Assembly: GCA_018263005.1 (NCBI GenBank)
Contig: JADFDH010000002.1
Location: 248,001-312,000 of the forward strand
Length of the DNA stretch: 64,000 nt
Direction: 5' to 3'
DNA from: Methanobacterium sp.
Lineage (GTDB): Archaea; Methanobacteriota; Methanobacteria; Methanobacteriales; Methanobacteriaceae
Part shown: in pieces, positions 36,862 through 45,686 of the stretch
How the letters are laid out: every line of letters starts with the position of its first letter
Position numbering within the stretch: the first letter of the stretch is position 1
The notes under the pieces: model-generated
What the model was told of the DNA's origin: nothing
The model's input: only the letters and a program-made list of their open reading frames with translations
Databases searched by the model: none
Program-made: the position numbers and the translations under genes

Positions 36862-38013
36862 ATGAATATATTCGAAGAACTAGGCGGTAAAAACTCTGTT
36901 TTTAAATGTAAAAAGTATTTGGATCATCGATTTCTACCGGATAATCTGCCACATCGGGATGACCAGATAAAATCAGTGGCAAAATACTGGATTGAAGCTT
37001 TGAAAGGAGTGACACCACCAGATGTTACTATATATGGTAAAACAGGTACTGGTAAAACAGCTGTTGCAAAATTTGCCAGGAAACAATTGGAAAGCATATC
37101 AAAGGAAAAAGATGTTAATGTTAGAGTGGAATACATCCGCTGCACAGATTACACAACAGAGTACCAGGTAATTGCTCGTTTATGCCAGCAGATGGGTCAG
37201 GATGTCCCTTATAGGGGATGGACGAAAGCAGAAGTTGTGCATGCTTTCCGTGATCTTTTCAAAAAGAACGTTTTTGGTAAAAACTTGATATTGATGATTA
37301 TATTGGATGAAATTGATATTCTCCTTAAAAATGATGGTGATGGGCTTTTATATACATTAACTCGGACCGAAAACGTTTCCATAGCATCCATAAGCAACTA
37401 TGTGGATTTCAAACAGTTCATCAAACCAAGGGTGAAAAGCAGCTTAAGAGATAGGGAAATTGTTTTCCCACCTTACAATGCCCAGCAATTAGTGGACATA
37501 TTAAAGGAACGCTCTAAATTATCATTTGAAGACGGTGTTTTAAATGGTGACGTCATACCATTATGCGCTGCAATGGCTGCTAAGGAGGAAGGTGATGCTC
37601 GATATGCTTTGGATCTTCTACGTACCTCCGGTGAATTAGCTGATGAAAAAGGTTCTGAGACAGTCTATGAAGATTACGTTAGGGAAGCAAAGGAATACAT
37701 TGAACATAATAAGGTCACCGATATTATCATGACTTTACCTAGTCAGCAGCAGAAAGTTTTAGAATCCATCCTATACCTTACCAAAAGAAAAGAAGAAATT
37801 ACATCCGGAAGACTATACGATGTATATAAAGAGTTTTCAAAGGGTGATTCAGTATCATACCGAAGAATATTTGATTTTATCAATGAACTGGAAATGTTAG
37901 GACTCATATCAACCAAAACAATATCCAGAGGAAGAGGAAAAGGAAGAACGAATATAATCGACCTACAATGCGACACAGAACTCTTAGAAGATGCTATGTG
38001 GGAAAATAACTAA
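36862..38013 (+). CDS. cdc6: Cdc6/Orc1 replication initiator
   Basis: A 383-aa AAA+ ATPase that binds the origin and loads MCM helicase. Walker A GKTGTGKT is at residues 59-66, Walker B MIILDEIDIL lies near 145, sensor 1 is SISNYVDF, and the SLRDRE stretch is the arginine-finger region. EEGDARYALDLLRTSGELA forms the sensor 2 part, with a winged-helix DNA-binding domain from about residue 300. The ATG follows GGGGTTGTGATT. It adjoins the box-bearing origin, as usual for the Orc1-type paralogue. Confidence 0.97.
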   Translation: MNIFEELGGKNSVFKCKKYLDHRFLPDNLPHRDDQIKSVAKYWIEALKGVTPPDVTIYGKTGTGKTAVAKFARKQLESISKEKDVNVRVEYIRCTDYTTEYQVIARLCQQMGQDVPYRGWTKAEVVHAFRDLFKKNVFGKNLILMIILDEIDILLKNDGDGLLYTLTRTENVSIASISNYVDFKQFIKPRVKSSLRDREIVFPPYNAQQLVDILKERSKLSFEDGVLNGDVIPLCAAMAAKEEGDARYALDLLRTSGELADEKGSETVYEDYVREAKEYIEHNKVTDIIMTLPSQQQKVLESILYLTKRKEEITSGRLYDVYKEFSKGDSVSYRRIFDFINELEMLGLISTKTISRGRGKGRTNIIDLQCDTELLEDAMWENN

Positions 38014-38018
38014 ATAAC

Positions 38019-38042
38019 TCTTTTTTTAATTAATTCTTTTTT
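38019..38042 (+). terminator. T-rich terminator after cdc6
   Basis: Seven T bases at 38021-38027 follow the cdc6 stop by seven bases, with a second six-base T run near 38037-38042. Archaeal transcription ends at such U-rich tracts without a hairpin. The following TATTATTATT low-complexity stretch (to about 38100) carries nothing else. Confidence 0.55.
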
Positions 38043-38146
38043 ATATTATATACTATTATTATTATTATATAAATTATTATTATATTATATTATTATAACT
38101 ATAATTTAATATTTAGAAATAAATATTAATTATCAAAAAATAACAA

Positions 38147-39073
38147 TTATTTATTAATTAAACTTTTCAAAAGAGCCATACGAACTGGTACACCATAAAA
38201 AGCCTGCTGGAAATATTTTCCGTAGGGAGTATTATCCACATCATGAGATATTTCATCAACTCGTGGTAATGGATGCATTACGATAGCTTCACTACCGTTT
38301 AAAAGTTTAGCATTGATTAAGTAAGCCCCTTTGATTTTAGAATACTCCTGTGGATCAGGGAATCTCTCCTTTTGTATTCTTGTAACATATAAAACATCTG
38401 CATAATCCAGGACATCATGAATATCTTCTGTTTCATTCACACTTATTCCGAAATTACTGAGGTCATGTAAAATTTCAAGGGGCATTTGTAATTCCTTGGG
38501 AGCAACGAAACTCATTTCAACATCAAATTTAGCTAGAGCGTAGGCTAATGAATGTACGGTGCGTCCGTATTTAAGATCTCCAATAAGAGCTACGTGCAAT
38601 TCATCTATTTTTCCTAGTATGCGTTGCATGGTGTATAAATCTAATAATGTTTGGGTAGGATGTTGTCCAGCACCGTCTCCTGCATTTATAACCGGTACAT
38701 CGACTAGTTCAGCTACATAACGTGCTGTTCCTTCCATATTATGCCTTATAACCAAGGCATCTGTATATTCTGCTACTATACGTACTGTATCGTTAAGATT
38801 CTCCCCTTTAGTTGCTGAACTTACTCCTGCTTCCGCAAAACCAATCACACCCCCACCTAATCTTTGCATAGCTGCTTCAAATGATAAACGGGTTCTGGTG
38901 GATGGTTCATAAAAAAGAGTACCTAATAATTTCCCTGAAAGAATGTTACAGGTTTCTCTGGAACGGGCTATAGGCTCCATTTTCTCTGCTAATTTAAGCA
39001 TTTTAACGATGTCTTTTTTGCTGAAATCATTAATGGAGATAATGTCTTTTTGGGGGAAGACCATATTTTTCAC
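38147..39073 (-). CDS. pyrB: aspartate carbamoyltransferase catalytic subunit
   Basis: A 308-aa enzyme joining carbamoyl phosphate and aspartate in pyrimidine synthesis. The carbamoyl-phosphate motif is FYEPSTRTRLSFEAAM, with DGAGQHPTQTLLDLYT and the 230s loop, and MHPLPRVDEI near the C-terminus. The ATG at 39073 has AAGGTGA upstream. The regulatory subunit pyrI is not adjacent, so it must lie elsewhere or be absent. A perfect palindrome (TTCTACAGTAGAA) sits about 90 bases upstream of its start. Confidence 0.97.
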   Translation of the reverse strand: MKNMVFPQKDIISINDFSKKDIVKMLKLAEKMEPIARSRETCNILSGKLLGTLFYEPSTRTRLSFEAAMQRLGGGVIGFAEAGVSSATKGENLNDTVRIVAEYTDALVIRHNMEGTARYVAELVDVPVINAGDGAGQHPTQTLLDLYTMQRILGKIDELHVALIGDLKYGRTVHSLAYALAKFDVEMSFVAPKELQMPLEILHDLSNFGISVNETEDIHDVLDYADVLYVTRIQKERFPDPQEYSKIKGAYLINAKLLNGSEAIVMHPLPRVDEISHDVDNTPYGKYFQQAFYGVPVRMALLKSLINK

Positions 39074-39162
39074 CTTATAATAAATTGTATTTAAGTTAAT
39101 GATTTATTTAAATTTCTATTTTAATTATTATCTAAATTTCAGATCTTATCTTATATCTAATA

Positions 39163-39177
39163 TTTCTACAGTAGAAA
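39163..39177. promoter_or_regulatory. palindrome upstream of pyrB
   Basis: TTTCTACAGTAGAAA is a 15-base near-perfect dyad. A second copy of the core (TTCTACTGTAGAA) is at 45622-45634 in another intergenic region. A dimeric regulator site is possible but unproven. Confidence 0.35.
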
Positions 39178-39207
39178 AGTATAGATAATTAATAAACATA
39201 TCAAATA

Positions 39208-39939
39208 CTAAAGTCGGCGTGCGAAAGTTAAATATCCTGTATGCCCCACCATACGTGTTTTAGGGCGGGTTCCTTTCACTTTAATTTCTATTTCTCTTAA
39301 AATACATTCAAATGATCTTATATCAGAAAATGAGTTCTTCTTCATTACTTTGTTTAGGGTTAACATCTGTTCGATATAAGGATTATAGGCTGCCAGATAA
39401 CCACCCACTTTCAGGGAGTTTACAGCATATTCAACAACATTCCATGGTTCAGGCATGTCTAAAAAAATCATATCCACTTGGTTTTCATCAATTCCCTTAT
39501 TGATATCCTGATTCTTTACTGAAACGTTTTTAAATCCGAATTTATGGATATTATTACGTGCAATTTCAGTGAAATCTTCACGGATTTCATAGGAGAAAAC
39601 TTCACCAGTAGGTCCTACGATGTTTGCGAAGTATAATGCAGTTGCTCCTGAACCTGTACCGGCCTCCACCACTTTAGATCCGCAGCCTAATCCAGTGTAA
39701 GCATTGATCAGGCCAATATCCTTTGGTAAAATTATGGAACATTTCCTCTCCATTAAATCGATATAATCATTTATACTAGGCTTTAAAATGGTGAACTTAT
39801 GCCCCATATGGGTTTCCAATACCTGACCATCACTGCTATTATCAATGTCTTCCTTTTTTATGTAACCAAAATTAGTATGCAGGTCTCCTTCACCTGCTAT
39901 GAATTTTTTTCCTTTTTCATCGATTAAGATTCTCATCAT
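39208..39939 (-). CDS. trmI: tRNA (adenine-N1)-methyltransferase TrmI
   Basis: A class I SAM methyltransferase of about 243 aa. The N-terminal barrel contains FGYIKKEDI, motif I is VVEAGTGSGATALYFAN, and FLDMPEPWNVVEYA is motif IV. Archaeal TrmI methylates A57 and A58 of tRNA, stabilising the T-loop. AAAGGAAG lies upstream of ATG at 39939, which is preferred to the TTG at 39942. It is followed by pyrB in the same direction. Confidence 0.93.
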   Translation of the reverse strand: MMRILIDEKGKKFIAGEGDLHTNFGYIKKEDIDNSSDGQVLETHMGHKFTILKPSINDYIDLMERKCSIILPKDIGLINAYTGLGCGSKVVEAGTGSGATALYFANIVGPTGEVFSYEIREDFTEIARNNIHKFGFKNVSVKNQDINKGIDENQVDMIFLDMPEPWNVVEYAVNSLKVGGYLAAYNPYIEQMLTLNKVMKKNSFSDIRSFECILREIEIKVKGTRPKTRMVGHTGYLTFARRL

Positions 39940-40084
39940 CAAAAGCTTCCTTTAGTTTAAATCTAATTCTCATAATTAGGTCTTCCTTCTAGCTTGAATT
40001 TCTTGATTTAAAATAGTTTTAGAGTTGATATATTCATATATAAAATTATTTTATTCTAAATCTTTGGTAATAATTGATAAATAA

Positions 40085-42373
40085 TTATTTTACTGTATCT
40101 ATGTAATTATAATCATCTGATAATGTTAATTCCTTATCTGGAGCAGTTTTTCCATTAATCGCACCAGTTTTGAATCTGGAGTTAATTACTTCCCTGATTT
40201 TTTGAGCGATTATTTTACCTATACCCTCCACTTCGGTGAGTTCTTGTTCTGATGCGTTTATCACATTTTGCACTGTTTTAAATTTCTCTAATAACTTACG
40301 AGCTGTGACTGGTCCCACATTTGGTAGGGATTCTATGATGAATATCTGATGCTCTTGTAAACTGAGTGGTTTTCTTTCTGTACGCAAAGGTATTTCCTTG
40401 GTGTTTTTTTCCTGCTCACGGATAGCTAACCTATATATCATAGCTGCTGTGTCTTCAGGGGATCTTGTGGGAATTATGGGTATTGAGAAGTCCACGGCTA
40501 GGCTGGCTAATGCTCCTCTTATGGCATTAGGATGTAATCCACCACTATAAAGGTTTTCTCCTTCTACAATTAAAAGTGGTTTATTGAAATTTTCAACCAG
40601 TTCCCGGGCTTGTTTGTATAATCTTTTATCTATGATGGATCCTGCAAAGTCCTGGGCACTTTTCCGCTCCACAGCAACTTCTGATGAAACCTGATAATCG
40701 GCCACGGTCAATGTTGATGTTTTAATATCTACTCCTAAGTTGCTTAACTCCCTGACTACTCCTGATTTGGATTCTCTATGATCAACATAAACTTGGGGTT
40801 GGTTTACTGTGTTTTGATGAATTTTCGGTGGCTTTTCACCCTGTTTCACTAATCTTTCCACTTTTTCATAGCCTTTGGTGAGCTGACTTTTCATCTTCTT
40901 TTCCTTACGCACACTTGAATAATAATAGGATTCATCACGCGTGCCTTTGGTTATAAGAACTATCATTTGCCCTTTAGTTTTTCTACCGGTTCTCCCTCTT
41001 CTTTGTATCATCCGTATTTCTGAGGGTACGGGTTCATATAGTATTACCAGATCCACTGAGGGTACATCTATTCCTTCTTCAGCCACACTGGTGGATATTA
41101 AAACCTTATATTCGCCTTTACGGAAGTTTTTAATGATATTCTTCTGCTCTTTCTGAGTAAGTCCTTTTTCTTTCTCTCTTGCTGCTTGTCCGAAGAATTT
41201 AACCGATTTTATACTGTTTTCTTCGCATTTTTTGTGTATGTCGTTGACAGTGTCCCTGTACTGGCTGAATACAATTATTTGCTGGTTCGTTTTTAATTCT
41301 TCTTTCAGTATTTTCATCAGTTTTTTCATCTTGGGATGTTCTACCTGATCCTTATGGGCGTTATGGGTTAGTTGCACTGCCTGGTTGAAATCATCATTTT
41401 TGAAAAGTCCTTGAGAAGCTTTGGTCTTCTTTTTTTTAAGTTTAATGAAATAATTATTGAGATTATTTATGCCTTGGGTTTCTAGAAGCTCCAGAGCATG
41501 CTGTAAGCTGAAAACCGCTGTTAACATAGATATAGCCATTAAACAATCTTTGGGAGGCTGGCTGTCACGTGAAATCCGGTTTTGAACCTTTCCACGAGCT
41601 TTAAGTATGTCGCTTTTTGAGACATTAGAAATGTAACGGATTATGCCTAAATTTTTTAATCCCTTCAACCTATTTTTCAGTACTGCGTCCAAGTGTTTTT
41701 TTATATTTTTTTGCTCTTTTCCCAGATCAACCTTTACCCATTTAATTTCTATAGGTTTGAAATAGGGTTTAACATCCACATCTTCTTCGGTTTTTATAAT
41801 TACTTTATTTATAAATAGGTTTTCACATACTGCTGTGATTTTATCCTCTTCCCCTCCTGGTGAAGCAGTTAAACCTAATATAAGTGGATTTACTGCTTCA
41901 GACATGTAACGAGAAGCTAAGAACACGTAGGCGTAGTTTCCTATCCCTCGGTGGCATTCATCAAAAACCAAGAGTGAAACATCCTTTAAACTGTATCGGT
42001 TGGCAATTATGTCTGATTCGATGGTTTGGGGGGTGGCGGATATTATCTGACTTTTTTCCCATATTTTGATCCTTTTATCTGGGGTTAATGATCCGGTGAG
42101 TACATTTACTGGTGCTTTGAGGAATTTTCTAAGACTTTCTTCATGCTGAACTGCTAGGGGCTTGCTGGGGGCTAGCATGAGTATTTTAGATGTTGGATTA
42201 TTCTTAAGCCGTTCAGCAGATACTAGAGCCGCTACAATTGTTTTACCCAGGGCTGTAGGGGCTACGATCATAGCGTTGCCTTTTTTCAAAACATCAGCGG
42301 CTAATACTTGCTGGTAAAGCCTTGATTCTATGATTTCTGGCTTTATTAGGGGATGTTGGATCCATTTTTCCAT
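40085..42373 (-). CDS. hef: Hef helicase/nuclease (XPF/FANCM family)
   Basis: A 762-aa protein that processes stalled replication forks. The helicase half shows APTALGKTIVAAL (Walker A), FDECHRG, LTASPG and QRRGRTGR. The nuclease half has VYVDHRESKSGVVREL and VERKSAQDF (the ERKxxxD catalytic motif), and SLPNVGPVTARKLLEKF plus VEGIGKIIAQKI form a tandem helix-hairpin-helix end. The complete fusion is typical of Euryarchaeota. It is 2 kb from the origin-linked cdc6 side and next to the AcnX/RecJ pair. Confidence 0.96.
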   Translation of the reverse strand: MEKWIQHPLIKPEIIESRLYQQVLAADVLKKGNAMIVAPTALGKTIVAALVSAERLKNNPTSKILMLAPSKPLAVQHEESLRKFLKAPVNVLTGSLTPDKRIKIWEKSQIISATPQTIESDIIANRYSLKDVSLLVFDECHRGIGNYAYVFLASRYMSEAVNPLILGLTASPGGEEDKITAVCENLFINKVIIKTEEDVDVKPYFKPIEIKWVKVDLGKEQKNIKKHLDAVLKNRLKGLKNLGIIRYISNVSKSDILKARGKVQNRISRDSQPPKDCLMAISMLTAVFSLQHALELLETQGINNLNNYFIKLKKKKTKASQGLFKNDDFNQAVQLTHNAHKDQVEHPKMKKLMKILKEELKTNQQIIVFSQYRDTVNDIHKKCEENSIKSVKFFGQAAREKEKGLTQKEQKNIIKNFRKGEYKVLISTSVAEEGIDVPSVDLVILYEPVPSEIRMIQRRGRTGRKTKGQMIVLITKGTRDESYYYSSVRKEKKMKSQLTKGYEKVERLVKQGEKPPKIHQNTVNQPQVYVDHRESKSGVVRELSNLGVDIKTSTLTVADYQVSSEVAVERKSAQDFAGSIIDKRLYKQARELVENFNKPLLIVEGENLYSGGLHPNAIRGALASLAVDFSIPIIPTRSPEDTAAMIYRLAIREQEKNTKEIPLRTERKPLSLQEHQIFIIESLPNVGPVTARKLLEKFKTVQNVINASEQELTEVEGIGKIIAQKIREVINSRFKTGAINGKTAPDKELTLSDDYNYIDTVK

Positions 42374-42537
42374 GAAAATTAATATTTAAAATATTGCATA
42401 TATAAATTAGGTAAAATGAATCTATAGCTGATTTAATTATTTACAGTTGAAATCGAATTACTTAAAAATATTCAAATAATATGATAGCTCTGTTTAAAAA
42501 AAAATAATATCCTTTTTTTCTAATTTTGGGAGAAATT
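42374..42537. other. intergenic region with a single origin-box-like sequence
   Basis: TTACAGTTGAAAT at 42440-42452 is identical to the degenerate origin box at 36685. No other box lies near it, so it is a lone match in AT-rich DNA. Confidence 0.35.
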
Positions 42538-43725
42538 CTATTTTCTTTTGATTAATTTTTCCAGGTCATCATAAACCACGTCCAAACCACACATGGTAGG
42601 AACGTAATTCGCTGCTTTTGCTGAATCAACCCCGATCACCTGGAAACCTAACTCTTCCATGGGAGCCACCACCATACATGTGTCACAGACTACCTTTCCA
42701 CCTGCTTTTTCTATTATCTTGGTGTATCCCATATGATCCGCAGCGGCTTTAACTGATATGGAGGTACACACCCATAATGGGATGTTAAGTTTATGACCAT
42801 CAATTATCTCGGTTATGGATTTAATCTCCTCTAAAGAAGCATGAGGACAACCTAGGCAGATTAAATCCGGCTCTTTATTGGTGTTTGATAGAGTATGTGA
42901 ACTTTCATCTATCTCCTTCCGATCAACATTTATGGTTTCTAATTCTTCTTTCTCATTAAGTGCTTCTTCATATTCTGGAGTTACCTTCTCCACATGGTAT
43001 AATGCTACAGCTCCAGAAGAGGCCAGTGCAGCTCCTAAACTTTTTAAATCATTAACAGACGGTGAATTACGTAATCGGAAGTAGGGAACTCCATTTCCCA
43101 CTATCTTACCCACAAAATATCCTAAGGCACCGTAATCAACACCCTTAAGATAGGTTTCAACTTCAAATAAAAAATTAGCTTTCCTTTCCCTATCCAGATG
43201 ATAACCGTATTCGGCGGTTTTTCCACAGATGGCTGCGGCTAACGCGCCCGGGCCTCCTTCTCTATTGGTCCTTGCTCCCAATACAGAGTTAGCATAGCAA
43301 ACAGCTGATGATTCTGACCAGGCAATATGGCTTCCCAGTGTAGGCACGTTACCTACTAGGTAGGGTGTGCAGGTGCAGGTGGTGCTGATACCCATTTTTT
43401 GATAGGCATCTATAATACGCCGTTGTTTTTGGGCGAAATCTTTTGGAAAACCCAGTTCCTGCCACTGATTTAGATCTATGCCTGCCGGGTTAAGTGTTGA
43501 AGGAACCTTGACTTTTACACCGGTCGCTGCAAACTCCTCCAAGTACTCCAGACCTGCATCTCCGATGGTTTTATATGAAACTCCAGATATCTGGGCTGAA
43601 GAGATGTCAACCATTTTTCGAGCTCCGTAAATATCACCCAATGCTACCAGGATCTCCATTGATTTCTCAACTACCGGTCCTTCTTGACCATCATACATGG
43701 CTTCTTCTTCTGGAGTTAAATACAT
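42538..43725 (-). CDS. aconitase X, phosphomevalonate dehydratase large subunit
   Basis: A protein of about 395 aa in the AcnX/DUF521 family. MYLTPEEEAMYDG begins it, and cysteine-bearing segments TCTCTPYLVGNVP, CLGCPHASLEEI and VVCDTCMVVAPMEELG carry cluster ligands and substrate sites. In archaea the large subunit with a small DUF126 subunit dehydrates (R)-5-phosphomevalonate to trans-anhydromevalonate phosphate for isoprenoid lipid synthesis. No small subunit lies adjacent. ATG at 43725 follows GGTGA by five bases, so the ATG at 43737 is rejected. Confidence 0.9.
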   Translation of the reverse strand: MYLTPEEEAMYDGQEGPVVEKSMEILVALGDIYGARKMVDISSAQISGVSYKTIGDAGLEYLEEFAATGVKVKVPSTLNPAGIDLNQWQELGFPKDFAQKQRRIIDAYQKMGISTTCTCTPYLVGNVPTLGSHIAWSESSAVCYANSVLGARTNREGGPGALAAAICGKTAEYGYHLDRERKANFLFEVETYLKGVDYGALGYFVGKIVGNGVPYFRLRNSPSVNDLKSLGAALASSGAVALYHVEKVTPEYEEALNEKEELETINVDRKEIDESSHTLSNTNKEPDLICLGCPHASLEEIKSITEIIDGHKLNIPLWVCTSISVKAAADHMGYTKIIEKAGGKVVCDTCMVVAPMEELGFQVIGVDSAKAANYVPTMCGLDVVYDDLEKLIKRK

Positions 43726-43738
43726 TGGATTCACCATT

Positions 43739-45115
43739 TTATTCAGCTAACTGGTTTTTAACAATATCATCAACCAGGTTGAGAAAATTATCCTGATTAT
43801 TCCGGGGTACAACAGCTCCTGCGGCGACTGTATGGCCCCCTCCAGCACCACCATAGCTATTAGATGCTTGTTCCATGGCTTGGCCTAAATTAACACCTTT
43901 TTCAGTAATTTTTAAGGTGGTTCGTCCGGATACCTTTATCAAAGGATCCATACGTGAAAGAGCTAAAACTGGTTTATTTGGATTTATAAGACCAATATCA
44001 AGACTTATATTGGCTAATGTGCCCATAAAGCCTTTAATATCTTTATCTTCTGTGTAAATGTATTGTATATGATCCATTTCCCTGGAACCTTCCCTTTTTA
44101 TCCAACTGACTCCTTTTAATATTATTTCATGGTATTTTTTAAGCAGTTCCATTCCCTTTGTTAATGATTCATCTTCATCGCCTAAACATATGCTTAGACC
44201 AACACCGTATTTCTTATTCTTACCACAGGCATCAATAATAGATGAATAATCATCAATATTCTTTAACGGCGGCTTCAGGGCGGTGATCATATACTGTTTG
44301 CCCAAAATTTCCGGGTTGATCTGGATAAGAGCTTCTTTAAGATGGTCTTTTTCTTCGTTGCTCAGTTCTGGGAATTTAATATCAGTGGATAAACCTATTT
44401 TTTCCAGAAAACCACGGGAACCATCTAGATCTCCAGAGATACCTGGAAGTGGCGGGAGATAAGTGTAAGTAAGGGCCTTATAGAGTGGTTCGTCATTTAG
44501 AAATGAAATTTTCAAACCTTCTTTTAATTCTAATACCCCTTTATTCAATCCTTCCTGTAATATGGTCTGGTTCACACCAGTAATTTCTCCGTTGCCCTGC
44601 ATATCTCCAAAGGCACCTACCATGGCCAGTCCTGCTAGTTCGAAATGATTCATCAAACGAGCGACCAGATATGTAACTCCAGAGCCGCTCACATCACGGG
44701 TACCGTCCAGTCCAAAAAGGTGAGGGTTTATATGAACCACGCCCTCCTGTTCTTCGGAAGAATCAATGGTCTGATGATGATCAGCGATGATGGCCTCTCC
44801 TTTCAACTGGCCGATTCTCTTGGTCCATGCGCTGCCCATGTCACAGAAAAAGAAAATTTCATATTTTTCATGGGATAACTTATCTAGAACCTCAGATTTG
44901 AGCCGGGGAACGATGGTAACATGAAATTTACCATTCTCCCGGGCAATGGCGTTGCAGATAACTCCTGCAGCCGAAATTCCATCAGCATCATTATGGGAAA
45001 TTATTCTAACCACATTATCCTGGTCTAAATGCTTTTTTAATAACTTATAGGCTTCTTCAGCCCTATTTAACAAGGAATGCTGTTTGTATGCATCATTTTT
45101 GCTTGATTTTGACAT
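43739..45115 (-). CDS. archaeal RecJ-like DHH-family exonuclease
   Basis: A 458-aa DHH/DHHA1 phosphoesterase: IISHNDADGISAAGVI, FFCDMGSAWTK, ADHHQTIDS and a DHHA1 end with GGAGGGHTVAAGAVV. Archaeal members include GAN, the GINS-associated nuclease with RecJ-type exonuclease activity. It is upstream of the AcnX gene by 13 bases, on the same strand, so the two are probably cotranscribed although their functions differ. A TAGGAAAT site precedes the ATG. Confidence 0.9.
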   Translation of the reverse strand: MSKSSKNDAYKQHSLLNRAEEAYKLLKKHLDQDNVVRIISHNDADGISAAGVICNAIARENGKFHVTIVPRLKSEVLDKLSHEKYEIFFFCDMGSAWTKRIGQLKGEAIIADHHQTIDSSEEQEGVVHINPHLFGLDGTRDVSGSGVTYLVARLMNHFELAGLAMVGAFGDMQGNGEITGVNQTILQEGLNKGVLELKEGLKISFLNDEPLYKALTYTYLPPLPGISGDLDGSRGFLEKIGLSTDIKFPELSNEEKDHLKEALIQINPEILGKQYMITALKPPLKNIDDYSSIIDACGKNKKYGVGLSICLGDEDESLTKGMELLKKYHEIILKGVSWIKREGSREMDHIQYIYTEDKDIKGFMGTLANISLDIGLINPNKPVLALSRMDPLIKVSGRTTLKITEKGVNLGQAMEQASNSYGGAGGGHTVAAGAVVPRNNQDNFLNLVDDIVKNQLAE

Positions 45116-45331
45116 ATTAATTTCCTATAAAGTATTATATTATTTTAATAAATTAAATAATTCACATTCATTATTTAAAATATTGTTTTGGATTTTTATA
45201 TAATTTTATGATTTTTTTAGAAATTCTTAAGTGTTTGCAGGGAATGTTATGTTTAATCTTTCGTTAAAATTTATTAAATTTGATAAAATAATACTAAAAG
45301 CTCCAGATATTGGGATTTATAGGCCCTGATT

Positions 45332-45442
45332 TTATAGATTAATTAATATTGGTATAATATATGCTAAATAATAGATAGTGACTACGTATACAAAAAAACC
45401 TAAAATATAAGCGATTATTTTAATTATGATTTTACGTTTCAT
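45332..45442 (-). CDS. 36-aa single-pass membrane peptide
   Basis: A short ORF reading MKRKIIIKIIAYILGFFVYV, then TIYYLAYIIPILINL to a TAA. A basic N-terminus and a long hydrophobic stretch suggest insertion in the membrane. The ATG directly follows AAGGGAGA, a good ribosome site. No family is recognised. It is shorter than common ORF cut-offs. It is 216 bases upstream of the RecJ-like gene. Confidence 0.55.
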   Translation of the reverse strand: MKRKIIIKIIAYILGFFVYVVTIYYLAYIIPILINL

Positions 45443-45686
45443 TCTCCCTTAATCCCCCTGGGAGACATATAATCTAAAAACCCCAATATTTATGTTCATA
45501 AGGTTCATTTTCTTAAATTAATGTTGATTTGATCTTTATCTATAATAAATGAACCAATATTTTTTTAAAAATCCTTGAAAAGCATTGCCCGGGATGTAAG
45601 TTATTTTCTTACATTGATTTATTCTACTGTAGAAAACTACTGATCAATAAAATTTGACCTTGTTCCCGGGTGGGCCTTCATAGGTT
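45443..45686. other. intergenic segment with hairpin and palindrome
   Basis: ATGTAAG at 45594-45600 and CTTACAT at 45608-45614 form a 7-bp stem with a seven-base loop, placed beyond the stop of the sensor kinase, so a terminator is possible. TTCTACTGTAGAA at 45622-45634 is a dyad also found upstream of pyrB. Confidence 0.4.

Noticed and set aside
38041..38120. TATTATTATT low-complexity stretch as an origin element
   Set aside because: Simple A/T repeat after cdc6 without boxes; likely slippage-prone intergenic DNA.
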